This document shows positions 8,876 to 18,007 of a stretch of 64,000 nt of DNA, piece after piece. Below the pieces are notes generated by a model. It was not told the DNA's origin and made no database searches. It was given only the letters and a program-made list of their open reading frames with translations. This stretch comes from Novosphingobium sp. Fuku2-ISO-50. Its GTDB lineage: Bacteria > Pseudomonadota > Alphaproteobacteria > Sphingomonadales > Sphingomonadaceae. The stretch's first letter is position 1. Every line of letters starts with the position of its first letter. The translations under genes and the position numbers were made by a program. The DNA lies in assembly GCF_001519055.1 (NCBI RefSeq), contig NZ_KQ954285.1:186001-250000 (forward strand). The letters are read 5' to 3'.

Positions 8876-9703
8876 ATGACCGAATATGTAATCGCTGACG
8901 AGACCGAACTTCAGCCCCGCGACGGCACGATCAAGCTGCATGGCCCCGCCGCCTTTGAAGGCATGCGCAAGGCGGGCCGCCTTGCTGCCGAAATCCTCGA
9001 TGCGCTGGCGCCTTTGGCGGTGCCCGGCGCGGTGATGGCCGATCTGGACGATGTCGTGCGCGAGATGACGCTGGCGGCGGGCGCGCTGCCCGCGACGCTG
9101 GGCTATCGCGGCTATACCCATTCGTGCTGCATCTCGATCAACCATGTGGTGTGCCACGGCATCCCGTCCGACCGCACGCTGCGCGATGGCGACATCGTCA
9201 ATATCGACGTAACCCCGCTGCTCGACGGCTGGCACGGCGATTCGAGCCGCATGTATCTTGTCGGCGATGTCCCGCTCAAGGCGCGACGGCTGGTCGAAGT
9301 GACGTATGAATGCCTGATGATCGGCATCGACGCAGCGCGCCCCGGCGCCCGGCTCGGCGACATCGGCGCAGCGATCCAGGCCCATGCCGAACGCTTTCGC
9401 TATGGCGTGGTGCGCGATTTCTGCGGTCACGGACTTGGCCGCCTGTTCCATGACGCGCCCGAAGTGGTCCATGCCGCCCGCGCCGGGACCGGCCCGGAAC
9501 TGAAGCCCGGCATGATCTTCACCATCGAGCCGATGATCAATCTCGGCAAGCCGGGGGTAAAGATCCTCGAGGATGGCTGGACGGCGGTCACGCGCGATCG
9601 GTCGCTGTCGGCGCAGTTCGAACATTCGATCGGAATCACCGAGCAGGGCCACGAGATTTTCACGCTCAGCCCGATGGGACGCCATTTCCCGCCCTATCTG
9701 TGA
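8876..9703 (+). CDS. map: Methionine aminopeptidase, type I
   Basis: The enzyme removes the initiator methionine from nascent proteins. The 275-residue type I form has every expected metal or catalytic residue in context: H94 in CHGIPSD, D111 in NIDVTP, D122 in HGDSSRMY, H185 in CGHGLGR, E218 in TIEPM and E249 in QFEHS. The ATG at 8876 follows a GGGGCG site; the frame extends further upstream but through the aminopeptidase promoter region. The gene diverges from the M17 aminopeptidase and appears monocistronic. Confidence 0.95.
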   Translation: MTEYVIADETELQPRDGTIKLHGPAAFEGMRKAGRLAAEILDALAPLAVPGAVMADLDDVVREMTLAAGALPATLGYRGYTHSCCISINHVVCHGIPSDRTLRDGDIVNIDVTPLLDGWHGDSSRMYLVGDVPLKARRLVEVTYECLMIGIDAARPGARLGDIGAAIQAHAERFRYGVVRDFCGHGLGRLFHDAPEVVHAARAGTGPELKPGMIFTIEPMINLGKPGVKILEDGWTAVTRDRSLSAQFEHSIGITEQGHEIFTLSPMGRHFPPYL

Positions 9704-10346
<643 letters not shown>

Positions 10347-10349
10347 TTG

Positions 10350-10380
10350 CCCCTTTTGGCGTGCCCCTTGCAAAAAGGGC
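10350..10380 (+). terminator. Hairpin between glnB and glnA, possible partial terminator
   Basis: A CCCTTTT arm at 10351 can pair with AAAAGGG ending at 10379, with an 11-base loop. There is no T tract after it, so it may be an RNA processing or attenuation element that adjusts the glnB to glnA ratio. This is a weak call. Confidence 0.3.
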
Positions 10381-10499
10381 GCGCCGGGGGTGCTTGCGCC
10401 GCGTGGCAGGGTGGGGACCGGCCACACTGCGGCAAACCCGCTTGATTACCCCGCATCATGTCAAAGCCCCGCCGCAAGGGGCAACCAGAAGGACCAGCA

Positions 10500-11909
10500 A
10501 TGGCAACAGCTAAGGACATTGTCGCCCAGATCAAGGACGAGGAGATCGAGTGGGTCGACCTGCGCTTCACCGATCCCAAGGGCAAGTGGCAGCATCTTAC
10601 CATGGTTGCTTCGGTGCTCGGCGAAGATGAGCTGGAAAACGGCCTGATGTTCGACGGTTCGTCGATCGAGGGCTGGAAGGCCATCAACGAATCGGACATG
10701 ATCCTCAAGCCCGACCTCGATGCGATCTATGTCGATCCGTTCTCGGCCTCGCCGATGCTGATCATCAATTGCGACGTCGTCGAGCCTTCGACCGGCGAGC
10801 TTTATTCGCGCGACCCGCGTTCGACCGCCAAGCGCGCCGAAGCCTATCTCAAGGCGACCGGCATCGGCGACACCATCTATGTCGGTCCCGAAGCCGAATT
10901 CTTCGTCTTTGACGATGTGCGCTTCTATGACGACTATGACGGCAACGGCTTCAAGATCGACGACATCGAGCTGCCGACCAATTCGAACCGCGTCTACGAA
11001 GCGGGCAACATGGCCCACCGTCCGCGCGCCAAGGGCGGCTATTTCCCCGTCGCGCCGGTCGACAGCCTGGTCGATATCCGTGGCGAAATGGTCCGCACGA
11101 TGCTCGACATGGGCCTGCCCTGCGACAAGCATCACCATGAAGTGGCCTCGGCCCAGCACGAACTCGGCCTGACTTTCGGCACGCTGGTCCAGACCGCCGA
11201 CCGCATGCAGGTCTACAAGTATGTCGTGCATCAGGTCGCGCAGGCCTATGGCAAGACCGCGACTTTCATGCCCAAGCCGATCAAGGCCGACAACGGGTCG
11301 GGCATGCACACCCACATGTCGATCTGGAACGAAGGCAAGCCGCTGTTTGCCGGCAACGGCTATGCCGGTCTGTCGGACATGTGCCTCTATTTCATCGGCG
11401 GCGTGGTCAAGCATGCCAAGGCGCTGAACGCGTTCACCAACCCGACCACCAACAGCTACAAGCGGCTGGTGCCGGGCTTTGAAGCGCCGGTGCTGCTGGC
11501 TTATTCGGCACGCAACCGTTCGGCTTCGTGCCGCATCCCCTATGGCGCGGGCGCCAAGGCCAAGCGCGTGGAATTCCGTTTCCCCGACGCGATGGCCAAC
11601 CCCTACCTCGCCTACGCGGCGATGCTGATGGCCGGTCTCGACGGGATCAAGAACAAGATCCACCCGGGCGAAGCCATGGACAAGAACCTCTACGACCTTC
11701 CGCCGGAAGAACTGTCGCTGGTTCCGACCGTCTGCGCCAGCCTGCGCGAAGCTCTCGACTCGCTCGAAGCCGACTATGAATTCCTGCTCGAAGGCGGCGT
11801 GTTCACCAAGGACCAGATCGATGCCTATATCGAGCTGAAGTGGCCCGAAGTGTCGCGTTGGGAAACGACCCCGTCGGCGGTCGAATTCGACATGTACTAC
11901 AGCGCCTGA
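10500..11909 (+). CDS. glnA: Glutamine synthetase, type I
   Basis: GlnA makes glutamine from glutamate, ammonia and ATP. The 469-residue length is typical of dodecameric GSI-beta. [30 protein letters not shown], and the adenylylation site Y398 in [10 protein letters not shown] are all present, so it should be controlled by GlnE and the P-II cascade. The ATG at 10500 ([10 protein letters not shown]) is chosen after a GGACCAGCA spacer; the upstream ATG at 10458 has no family similarity. It follows glnB and ends before a strong terminator. Confidence 0.97.
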   Translation: MATAKDIVAQIKDEEIEWVDLRFTDPKGKWQHLTMVASVLGEDELENGLMFDGSSIEGWKAINESDMILKPDLDAIYVDPFSASPMLIINCDVVEPSTGELYSRDPRSTAKRAEAYLKATGIGDTIYVGPEAEFFVFDDVRFYDDYDGNGFKIDDIELPTNSNRVYEAGNMAHRPRAKGGYFPVAPVDSLVDIRGEMVRTMLDMGLPCDKHHHEVASAQHELGLTFGTLVQTADRMQVYKYVVHQVAQAYGKTATFMPKPIKADNGSGMHTHMSIWNEGKPLFAGNGYAGLSDMCLYFIGGVVKHAKALNAFTNPTTNSYKRLVPGFEAPVLLAYSARNRSASCRIPYGAGAKAKRVEFRFPDAMANPYLAYAAMLMAGLDGIKNKIHPGEAMDKNLYDLPPEELSLVPTVCASLREALDSLEADYEFLLEGGVFTKDQIDAYIELKWPEVSRWETTPSAVEFDMYYSA

Positions 11910-11949
11910 TCAAAGAGGCACTGCGCACCCCCACAAAGGGGTGCCGAAC

Positions 11950-11982
11950 GGGCGCCCGGACACTGGTCCGGGCGCCCTTTTC
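11950..11982 (+). terminator. Rho-independent terminator after glnA
   Basis: A perfect 12-bp stem (11950-11961 with 11966-11977) encloses an ACTG loop and is followed by TTTTC. Its position 40 bp after the glnA stop fits transcription termination. Confidence 0.87.
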
Positions 11983-12112
11983 GTTGCGGCGCACACAAAT
12001 GCGCACCGGTTTTCCACAAGGCGCCGCGCGACGGGACGAACGGTTGGGCGCGAGCGGCGAACCGAACCGCCGCGGGGTTTGCGAATCAGCTCAAATCCTT
12101 AGGAATGCGCTC

Positions 12113-12613
12113 ATGCAGCGTTCACCTCTCCTCCGCACTGTCACCGGCCTTCTCGCTCTTGCCAGCGCGGTCGCGGTTCCCGCCGCAGCCCATGCCCGGC
12201 TGCAGTGCGTGGCTTATGCGCGTCAGGCTTCCGCAGTGCAGCTTTCGGGAAATGCGCGCGATTGGTGGGGCCATGCAGAGGGCGTCTATGCCCGTGGCAA
12301 TGCCCCGCGCAAAGGTGCCGTCCTGGCATTCCGCGCGACCCACGCGATGCCGATGGGCCATGTCGCGGTGGTCAGCAAAGTGATCGATGAACGCCACGTC
12401 CTGATCAGCCATGCCAACTGGTCGCGCCCCGGCGCGGTCGAAAAGGGCGTCATGGCCGTCGACGTGTCCGACGCCGGCGACTGGTCGCAAGTCCGCGTGT
12501 GGTACGGCCCGACCGCCTCGCTCGGTCTGCGCCCTTCGCCCGCTTTCGGCTTCATCTACCCGGCTACCGAAACCGCCAGCAAGGCCAGCGACAGCGATAC
12601 CGACGCCGGTTGA
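12113..12613 (+). CDS. Exported CHAP-domain protein (amidase-like)
   Basis: The 166-residue product has a Sec signal peptide (residues 1-28, ending AAAHA) followed by a CHAP fold, a cysteine-histidine amidohydrolase or peptidase domain that often cuts peptidoglycan. The likely catalytic residues are C32 in LQCVAYARQ, H83 in MGHVAVVSKV and N102 in ISHANW. The ATG at 12113 lies after GGAATGCG and gives a clean signal peptide. The gene stands alone between the glnA terminator and the convergent GGDEF-EAL gene. The Ser/Thr/Asp-rich tail after FGFIYP is probably disordered. Substrate not determined. Confidence 0.85.
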   Translation: MQRSPLLRTVTGLLALASAVAVPAAAHARLQCVAYARQASAVQLSGNARDWWGHAEGVYARGNAPRKGAVLAFRATHAMPMGHVAVVSKVIDERHVLISHANWSRPGAVEKGVMAVDVSDAGDWSQVRVWYGPTASLGLRPSPAFGFIYPATETASKASDSDTDAG

Positions 12614-12635
12614 ATCGCTTGATCCTGCGCCCCGC

Positions 12636-14963
12636 TCAGGCTGAGCGGCGCACTTCGGCCCCCTGCGCCGGACCGAGCAGCGGCAGCAGTTCCTCTGCCG
12701 GCATCGGTTTCCAGAACAGATAGCCCTGCACCATCTCGCAGCCTGCGGCTTGTACCAAGCGCAGCTGCGTATCGGTTTCGACCCCTTCGGCGACGACTTT
12801 CATGCGCAGGCTTTGGCCAAGCGAGGCGATTGCGCGCAAGATCGCCAGCGCGTCGGCATCGGTTTCGATGTTCGACACGAATGAACGGTCGATCTTGATT
12901 CGTTCGAACTGAAACAGGCGCAAATAGCTCAGGCTCGAATAGCCGTTGCCGAAGTCGTCGAGCGCGATGCGAAAACCCATCCGGCCCAATTCGCGCAACA
13001 CGGTCATGACATGCTCCGACCGATCGAGCATGACCCCTTCGGTGATTTCCAGCACCACCCGCCCCGGATCGATTCCGGTCTCGGCGACGAGCCCCGCCAT
13101 CGTCGCCGTAAAATCGCCCGCCATGATCTGGATCGGCGACAGATTGACCGAAATGTCGCATGCCGGCCAATTGCGGCATTCGCTGAAAACGTGGCGCAAC
13201 ATCCAGTTGCCGAGCGGGATCATCAACCCGCCCTGCTCTGCGATCGGGACGAACAAGTCGGGCCGGATCGCCCCGCGTTCGGGATGCTGCCAGCGCAACA
13301 GCGCCTCGACGCCAAGGATCTCGCCACTTCGCCGATTTCCGCCGACACCGACGAGCGGCTGATAGGCGACCGACAGTTCCTCGCGCGCAATCGCCCGGCG
13401 CAGCTCCATTTCCAGATCGAGCCGCAGCTTCACACCGGCATCCATGTCGCGCGTAAAGCGGCAATAGCGCGAACGCCCGCGCTGCTTGGCGCGATAGAGC
13501 GCGATGTCGGCACGACGCAAAAGCTCGCCCGGGTCTTCGCTTTGCGCCGGGCCCCAGCTGATACCGCACGAACACGTGATGTCGATCGAATTGCCCGAGA
13601 TCACGAATGGCTCGCGCAGCACATCCATGATTTGCCCGCCGAACCGGTCGGCCATCGCCCGGCCGCCTTCGCCCCGGCGCAACACGACGAATTCGTCGCC
13701 GCCAAACCGGGCGATGAAATCGCCGGCGGGAAGCATCGCGCGCAGCCGCAGGGCGACCTGACGCACCAGTTCATCGCCGACATGATGGCCCAGCGTATCG
13801 TTGACCACTTTGAAGCCGTCGAGATCGATGTAGGCGACAAACACGTCGCCGCGCACTTCACCGGCGATGCACGCGGCCAGTTCATGACGCAGCCGCTGCG
13901 TGCAATGAACGCGGTTGGGCAGGCCCGACATGCCATCGTGCAACGCATTGTGCCGCGCCTGCGCCTCGCTCGCCAGCAATTCGCGCGCAGTGCGCCGTGT
14001 CCGCCGCAACACCACACTGCCCCCGATCAGCACGCCCAGAAACAGAAGTATCCAGGCCAACAGCATGGGCGCAGTGCTCCGCACGATCGTCGGCCCCGGA
14101 CTTTTCGCGGTCCACCGGATCCAGGCGAGCGGGCTGCCGTCGATCGCTGCGAGAGGCACCACATTATCGCCCGAAGACTGCCCGCGCTCGAGGGCAAGGC
14201 CCAGATCGGGCAACAGCAGATCGCGGCGCATCCGGGTGATGACCGCAGGTTCGAGTCCCTGCATGGTCACGAAGTAGATCGGCGGCGGAGTCAGCAGCGC
14301 GGCATCGCGGTCGGGCACGATCGAGGCCGCCGTCACCATGTCGACCCGGCCCGACGCGCGCATCAGCCCCCCGGCCCAACGCGGCAGGATCATCCCCGCC
14401 CGGTCGACCGGCCACTGGCGGCCGTCGATCAGGCGCATCATCCCGGTCGCAACGCCGATCGTCTGCCCGGGGGCCGTGCTGGCCGCGATCAGGCGCATGA
14501 TCTGCGCGCGCAAAGGCCGATACCGTGCATCATCGACCGGATTGCCCCTTTCCCAGGCGCGCACCAGGGTGCCGTCGGGGCGCACGAGGAACGCCTGATC
14601 GGTGCCATAGGTGGTCCAGGCATAATGGCCGAATTCGCGATCGAGCCAGCCCGTATCCCGCGCCGAGCAGCGCTTGGCCATGGCATGATCACGGACGCGG
14701 CGCGCCGCCTCGTCCCAGTTGATCAGGCCCATTTCGGCCGCGACATCGGCCTCCATCGCACGAGCCAGAAAGCGCTGCACGCGCTGGCGTTCATCGTCGC
14801 GCGCGAGATCGTCGGCGACCACGATGGCATGTTCGAAGGCCGCAACCAGTGCCGCCGACAGCGCGATCAACCCCAGAAATGTGGCCAGCGCAATCCAGCC
14901 GGTGCGAAGCCCGGTAGCGATCTGCCGCTCCGCATCATGGCGCCGGAAATGTGCGAGGCCCAT
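12636..14963 (-). CDS. CHASE4-GGDEF-EAL cyclic-di-GMP protein
   Basis: A 775-residue inner-membrane protein with TM helices at about 22-44 and 298-319 flanking a periplasmic CHASE4-like sensor (DDLARDDERQ, INWDEA). The cytoplasmic part has a diguanylate cyclase with intact ARFGGDEF (418-425) and a phosphodiesterase with VEALLRW (E553), DISVNLSP, LEITEGV, DDFGNGYSS (669-677), AEGVET and QGYLF, so both active sites look competent. The inhibitory I-site RxxD is missing: the four residues ending at D415 read PAGD. It is a lone gene converging on the CHAP gene and diverging from the aldehyde dehydrogenase. The net sign of activity cannot be read from sequence. Confidence 0.93.
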   Translation of the reverse strand: MGLAHFRRHDAERQIATGLRTGWIALATFLGLIALSAALVAAFEHAIVVADDLARDDERQRVQRFLARAMEADVAAEMGLINWDEAARRVRDHAMAKRCSARDTGWLDREFGHYAWTTYGTDQAFLVRPDGTLVRAWERGNPVDDARYRPLRAQIMRLIAASTAPGQTIGVATGMMRLIDGRQWPVDRAGMILPRWAGGLMRASGRVDMVTAASIVPDRDAALLTPPPIYFVTMQGLEPAVITRMRRDLLLPDLGLALERGQSSGDNVVPLAAIDGSPLAWIRWTAKSPGPTIVRSTAPMLLAWILLFLGVLIGGSVVLRRTRRTARELLASEAQARHNALHDGMSGLPNRVHCTQRLRHELAACIAGEVRGDVFVAYIDLDGFKVVNDTLGHHVGDELVRQVALRLRAMLPAGDFIARFGGDEFVVLRRGEGGRAMADRFGGQIMDVLREPFVISGNSIDITCSCGISWGPAQSEDPGELLRRADIALYRAKQRGRSRYCRFTRDMDAGVKLRLDLEMELRRAIAREELSVAYQPLVGVGGNRRSGEILGVEALLRWQHPERGAIRPDLFVPIAEQGGLMIPLGNWMLRHVFSECRNWPACDISVNLSPIQIMAGDFTATMAGLVAETGIDPGRVVLEITEGVMLDRSEHVMTVLRELGRMGFRIALDDFGNGYSSLSYLRLFQFERIKIDRSFVSNIETDADALAILRAIASLGQSLRMKVVAEGVETDTQLRLVQAAGCEMVQGYLFWKPMPAEELLPLLGPAQGAEVRRSA

Positions 14964-15166
14964 GCCCCCCGGATAAGCGATCCTTTGCGAACAAATGGTT
15001 AGTCCCGACGGGGAACAACCATAGCGGAAAATACCGAGTGGGCCGGTACAGCACTCGTCCGACCGCCATAAGCCGGTTGCAACCTGCCACCCATCTTGCT
15101 TTTTGGGCGCGCCACGCCACAGTGGCTGATGAACGGCGCAGCAAGACTCGCGCCGTCGGAGGAATC

Positions 15167-16591
15167 ATGCGCGAACTCTTGAAACACTATATCGACGGGC
15201 AGTGGGTGGCTAGCGAAGGCGGTCGCCGCTACGAAGTGATCAACCCTGCAACCGAAGAACCCTGCGCCGCGATCACGCTCGGCAGCGAGACCGACGTGGA
15301 CAAGGCGGTTGCCGCCGCCAAGCGCGCCTTTGCCAGCTATAGCCAGACATCGCTCGAAGAACGCGCCGCGCTGCTGACGCGGATCATCGCCGAATACAAG
15401 AAGCGGATCCCCGACTTCGCGCACGTCATCAGCGAGGAAATGGGCGCGCCGATCAGCTTTGCCGCCACCGCGCAGACCGGTGCCGGCATCGGCTATCTGC
15501 TCGGCACGCTCGAAGCGCTCGACGGGTTTGACTGGGACGAGCCGGTTCCCGGCGCCAATGCGCGCATCGTCTATGAACCGATCGGCGTCGTGGCCGCGAT
15601 CACCCCCTGGAACTGGCCGCTCAACCAGATCTGCGCCAAGATCGCGCCCTGCATTCTCGCGGGCAACACCGTCATTCTCAAGCCTTCGGAAGAATGCCCG
15701 TCGAACGCGGTGATCTTTGCCGAAGTGCTTGATGCAGCAGGCGTGCCGCCGGGCGTGTTCAACCTCGTTCAGGGCGATGGCCTGGGCGTCGGCGTCGCGC
15801 TGACCAAGCATGCCGATGTCGATATGGTCAGCTTTACCGGCTCGACCCGCGCCGGCATTCAGATCGCCAAGAATGCCGCCGACACCGTCAAGCGCGTGCA
15901 TCAGGAACTGGGCGGCAAGTCGCCCAACCTCGTGCTCGAAGATGCCGATTTCGCCGCCAACCTGCCCGGAACGTTGCAGGGCATTGTCGCCAACACCGGC
16001 CAAAGCTGCATCGCCCCGACCCGGATCCTCGTTCCTGCCGCGCGCAAGGCCGAAGCCGAAGCTTTCGTCCGCGACTATTTCGCCGCTGTCAAAGTCGGTA
16101 ATCCGGCCGAAGAAGGCGGGCACATCGGCCCGGTCGTCAACAAGGCGCAATGGACCAAAGTGCAGGGCCTGATCGAAAAGTCGATCGAGGAAGGCGCGAG
16201 CCTGCTCCAGGGCGGCCCCGGCCTGCCCGACAGCTTCAACCGCGGCTATTACATCCGCCCGACGGTCTTTTCCGACGTGACTCCCGACATGACCATTTTC
16301 CACGAGGAAACCTTTGGCCCCGTCGCGACGATCACCACCTACAATACGCTCGACGAAGCGATCGAACTGGCCAACCGGACCGTCTACGGCCTGTCGGCGA
16401 CCGTTACCGGCGATCCGGAAGCGGCCAAGGGCGTGGTCGGCAAGCTGCGCGCAGGGCTCGTCGCGGTGAACCAGTGGGGCGGCGTCAAGGGCGGCTCGTT
16501 TGGCGGCTACAAGCAGTCGGGCAACGGTCGCGAAGGCGGTCGCCACGGGCTGAAGGACTTCATGGAAGTGAAGACCATTGTAAACGCGTAA
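15167..16591 (+). CDS. NAD(P)-dependent aldehyde dehydrogenase
   Basis: The product is a 474-residue aldehyde dehydrogenase. It has TPWNWP (N149), the cofactor lysine in LKPSE (K172), the glycine motif FTGSTRAG, the general base E247 in HQELGGKSP and the nucleophile C281 in NTGQSCIAPTR. The ATG at 15167 follows a good CGGAGGAATC ribosome site; the in-frame extension upstream belongs to the promoter gap. The gene is monocistronic with a terminator just downstream. Substrate specificity is not evident; relatives oxidise short or aromatic aldehydes. Confidence 0.93.
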   Translation: MRELLKHYIDGQWVASEGGRRYEVINPATEEPCAAITLGSETDVDKAVAAAKRAFASYSQTSLEERAALLTRIIAEYKKRIPDFAHVISEEMGAPISFAATAQTGAGIGYLLGTLEALDGFDWDEPVPGANARIVYEPIGVVAAITPWNWPLNQICAKIAPCILAGNTVILKPSEECPSNAVIFAEVLDAAGVPPGVFNLVQGDGLGVGVALTKHADVDMVSFTGSTRAGIQIAKNAADTVKRVHQELGGKSPNLVLEDADFAANLPGTLQGIVANTGQSCIAPTRILVPAARKAEAEAFVRDYFAAVKVGNPAEEGGHIGPVVNKAQWTKVQGLIEKSIEEGASLLQGGPGLPDSFNRGYYIRPTVFSDVTPDMTIFHEETFGPVATITTYNTLDEAIELANRTVYGLSATVTGDPEAAKGVVGKLRAGLVAVNQWGGVKGGSFGGYKQSGNGREGGRHGLKDFMEVKTIVNA

Positions 16592-16615
16592 GACATCTAA
16601 CGCGCAAGACATCGG

Positions 16616-16648
16616 CGGGGGGCGCTTCACGCGCCCCCCGTTGCTTTA
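16616..16648 (+). terminator. Terminator-like hairpin after aldehyde dehydrogenase gene
   Basis: A 10-bp perfect GC stem (16616-16625 with 16631-16640) closes a TTCAC loop and is followed by a T-rich TTGCTTTAT. It also overlaps the end of the convergent glycosyltransferase gene, so it may serve the plus strand only. Confidence 0.65.
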
Positions 16649-17905
16649 TCTCAGATGCCCCGCCAGCACTTGCTGCGCATCGCTGCGCCGGAACCAGCCC
16701 GGCTTGTGCTGACGCCGCCGTGATGCGACCAGCGCGCGCGGATAGACTTCGCCAAACAGCGTCTCAAACGTCTGGTCCCACGAAAAACGCGCCGTGACAT
16801 GCGCCCGGGCGCGGCGGCCCATCGCGTGCGGATCGCCATGCCAAACGGCGGCCACCGCACGGGCCATACCTGCCACATCGTCGAGTTCGACCAGCTCGCC
16901 AAGCCCGCGCGGCACCCGGTGCACCATGGCGCCCGATGCAAATCCGACCACCGGCAGCCCGCAGGCCTGTGCCTCAAGCACCGAAAGGCCAAAGGTTTCA
17001 TCGGCCATCGCCGAGACATAGACATCCGCAGAGGCCAGCAACCGGGCCAGTTGCGCCCGATCGGCGCAATAGCCGGGCAAGACCACCGGCAGGCCGCGCA
17101 CAGCTTCCGCGATAGGCGCACGCAGCTTGCCGTCGCCGATCAGGATCATCGACGCGCCAAGCTCGGGCGGTAACTGGCGAAACATCGAAAGCAGGCGATC
17201 GGCGCGCTTTTCGTTGTCGATGCGCCCGGCATAAGCCAGCAGCGGCCCGGTTTCGGGAAGACCCAGTTCGGCGCGAAGCCCTGGATCGCGCCGCGCGGGA
17301 TGAAATGTTTCGGCATCGACGCCCAGCGACAGGACATCGACATGCGGCACCTGATATTGCGCCAGCATCGAGCGCATATCCTGCCCCAGCGTATAGACCC
17401 GGTCGAATTCGCGATAGGTCCGTTCGGCATAGCTGGCCGACAGGCGACGCAACCCCCGCGCGACGAAATCGCCAAACAGCGATGCACCGACGCGATAGAC
17501 GTGGGTATTGGGAAAGTCGGTGTGATAACCGGCAACCAGCGCGGTATCGGGATGCGCGCGGCGATAGTTGATCGCCGTCCAGGGCAAGACCCACGGGCAT
17601 TGCGATTCGATGATTTGCGGGCGGTATTGTTCGAGCACCGCGCGCACCGCCGATGTGCGGGTAATGAACCGATAATTCGGGCTCCCGCGAACCTGTTCGG
17701 CACCGATCTCGACCCAGACGTGGCGGCCGTTCTCGATCACCCGATCCACCGGCCCGGGCACGATCTGCACCAGCCGAAAGTCGCTGTTCGACAGCACATA
17801 GTCGCGCTTTTCACGCAAATACGTGCCGATACCTCCCCCGCCCACAGGCGCATAGCTTTGGGTGAGGTCGCAGATGGGCAGTACGGGGTCGATTGCAATC
17901 ACCAT
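16646..17905 (-). CDS. Glycosyltransferase family 4 (GT-B)
   Basis: The 419-residue product is a retaining GT-B glycosyltransferase, probably cytoplasmic or membrane-associated. It has the N-terminal acceptor glycine loop GGGGIGTY (22-29), the donor region YAGRIDNEKRAD (R228, K233) and the EX7E motif E303 to E311 (ETFGLSVLE). It resembles GT4 mannosyl/glucosyltransferases that build glycolipids or polysaccharide. The start is ATG 17905. It stands alone, 102 bp downstream of the tamB stop, with no other polysaccharide genes around, so sugar and acceptor are unknown. Confidence 0.88.
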   Translation of the reverse strand: MVIAIDPVLPICDLTQSYAPVGGGGIGTYLREKRDYVLSNSDFRLVQIVPGPVDRVIENGRHVWVEIGAEQVRGSPNYRFITRTSAVRAVLEQYRPQIIESQCPWVLPWTAINYRRAHPDTALVAGYHTDFPNTHVYRVGASLFGDFVARGLRRLSASYAERTYREFDRVYTLGQDMRSMLAQYQVPHVDVLSLGVDAETFHPARRDPGLRAELGLPETGPLLAYAGRIDNEKRADRLLSMFRQLPPELGASMILIGDGKLRAPIAEAVRGLPVVLPGYCADRAQLARLLASADVYVSAMADETFGLSVLEAQACGLPVVGFASGAMVHRVPRGLGELVELDDVAGMARAVAAVWHGDPHAMGRRARAHVTARFSWDQTFETLFGEVYPRALVASRRRQHKPGWFRRSDAQQVLAGHLR

Positions 17906-18007
17906 GGCAGTTCAGCCATGACGCTATGACATCACAGTGACTCCGTTGCGCCGCGAATTGTAATTTTTGGTGTCAGTGGTGATTGCGCACCACTGAAAGG
18001 ATCACCG

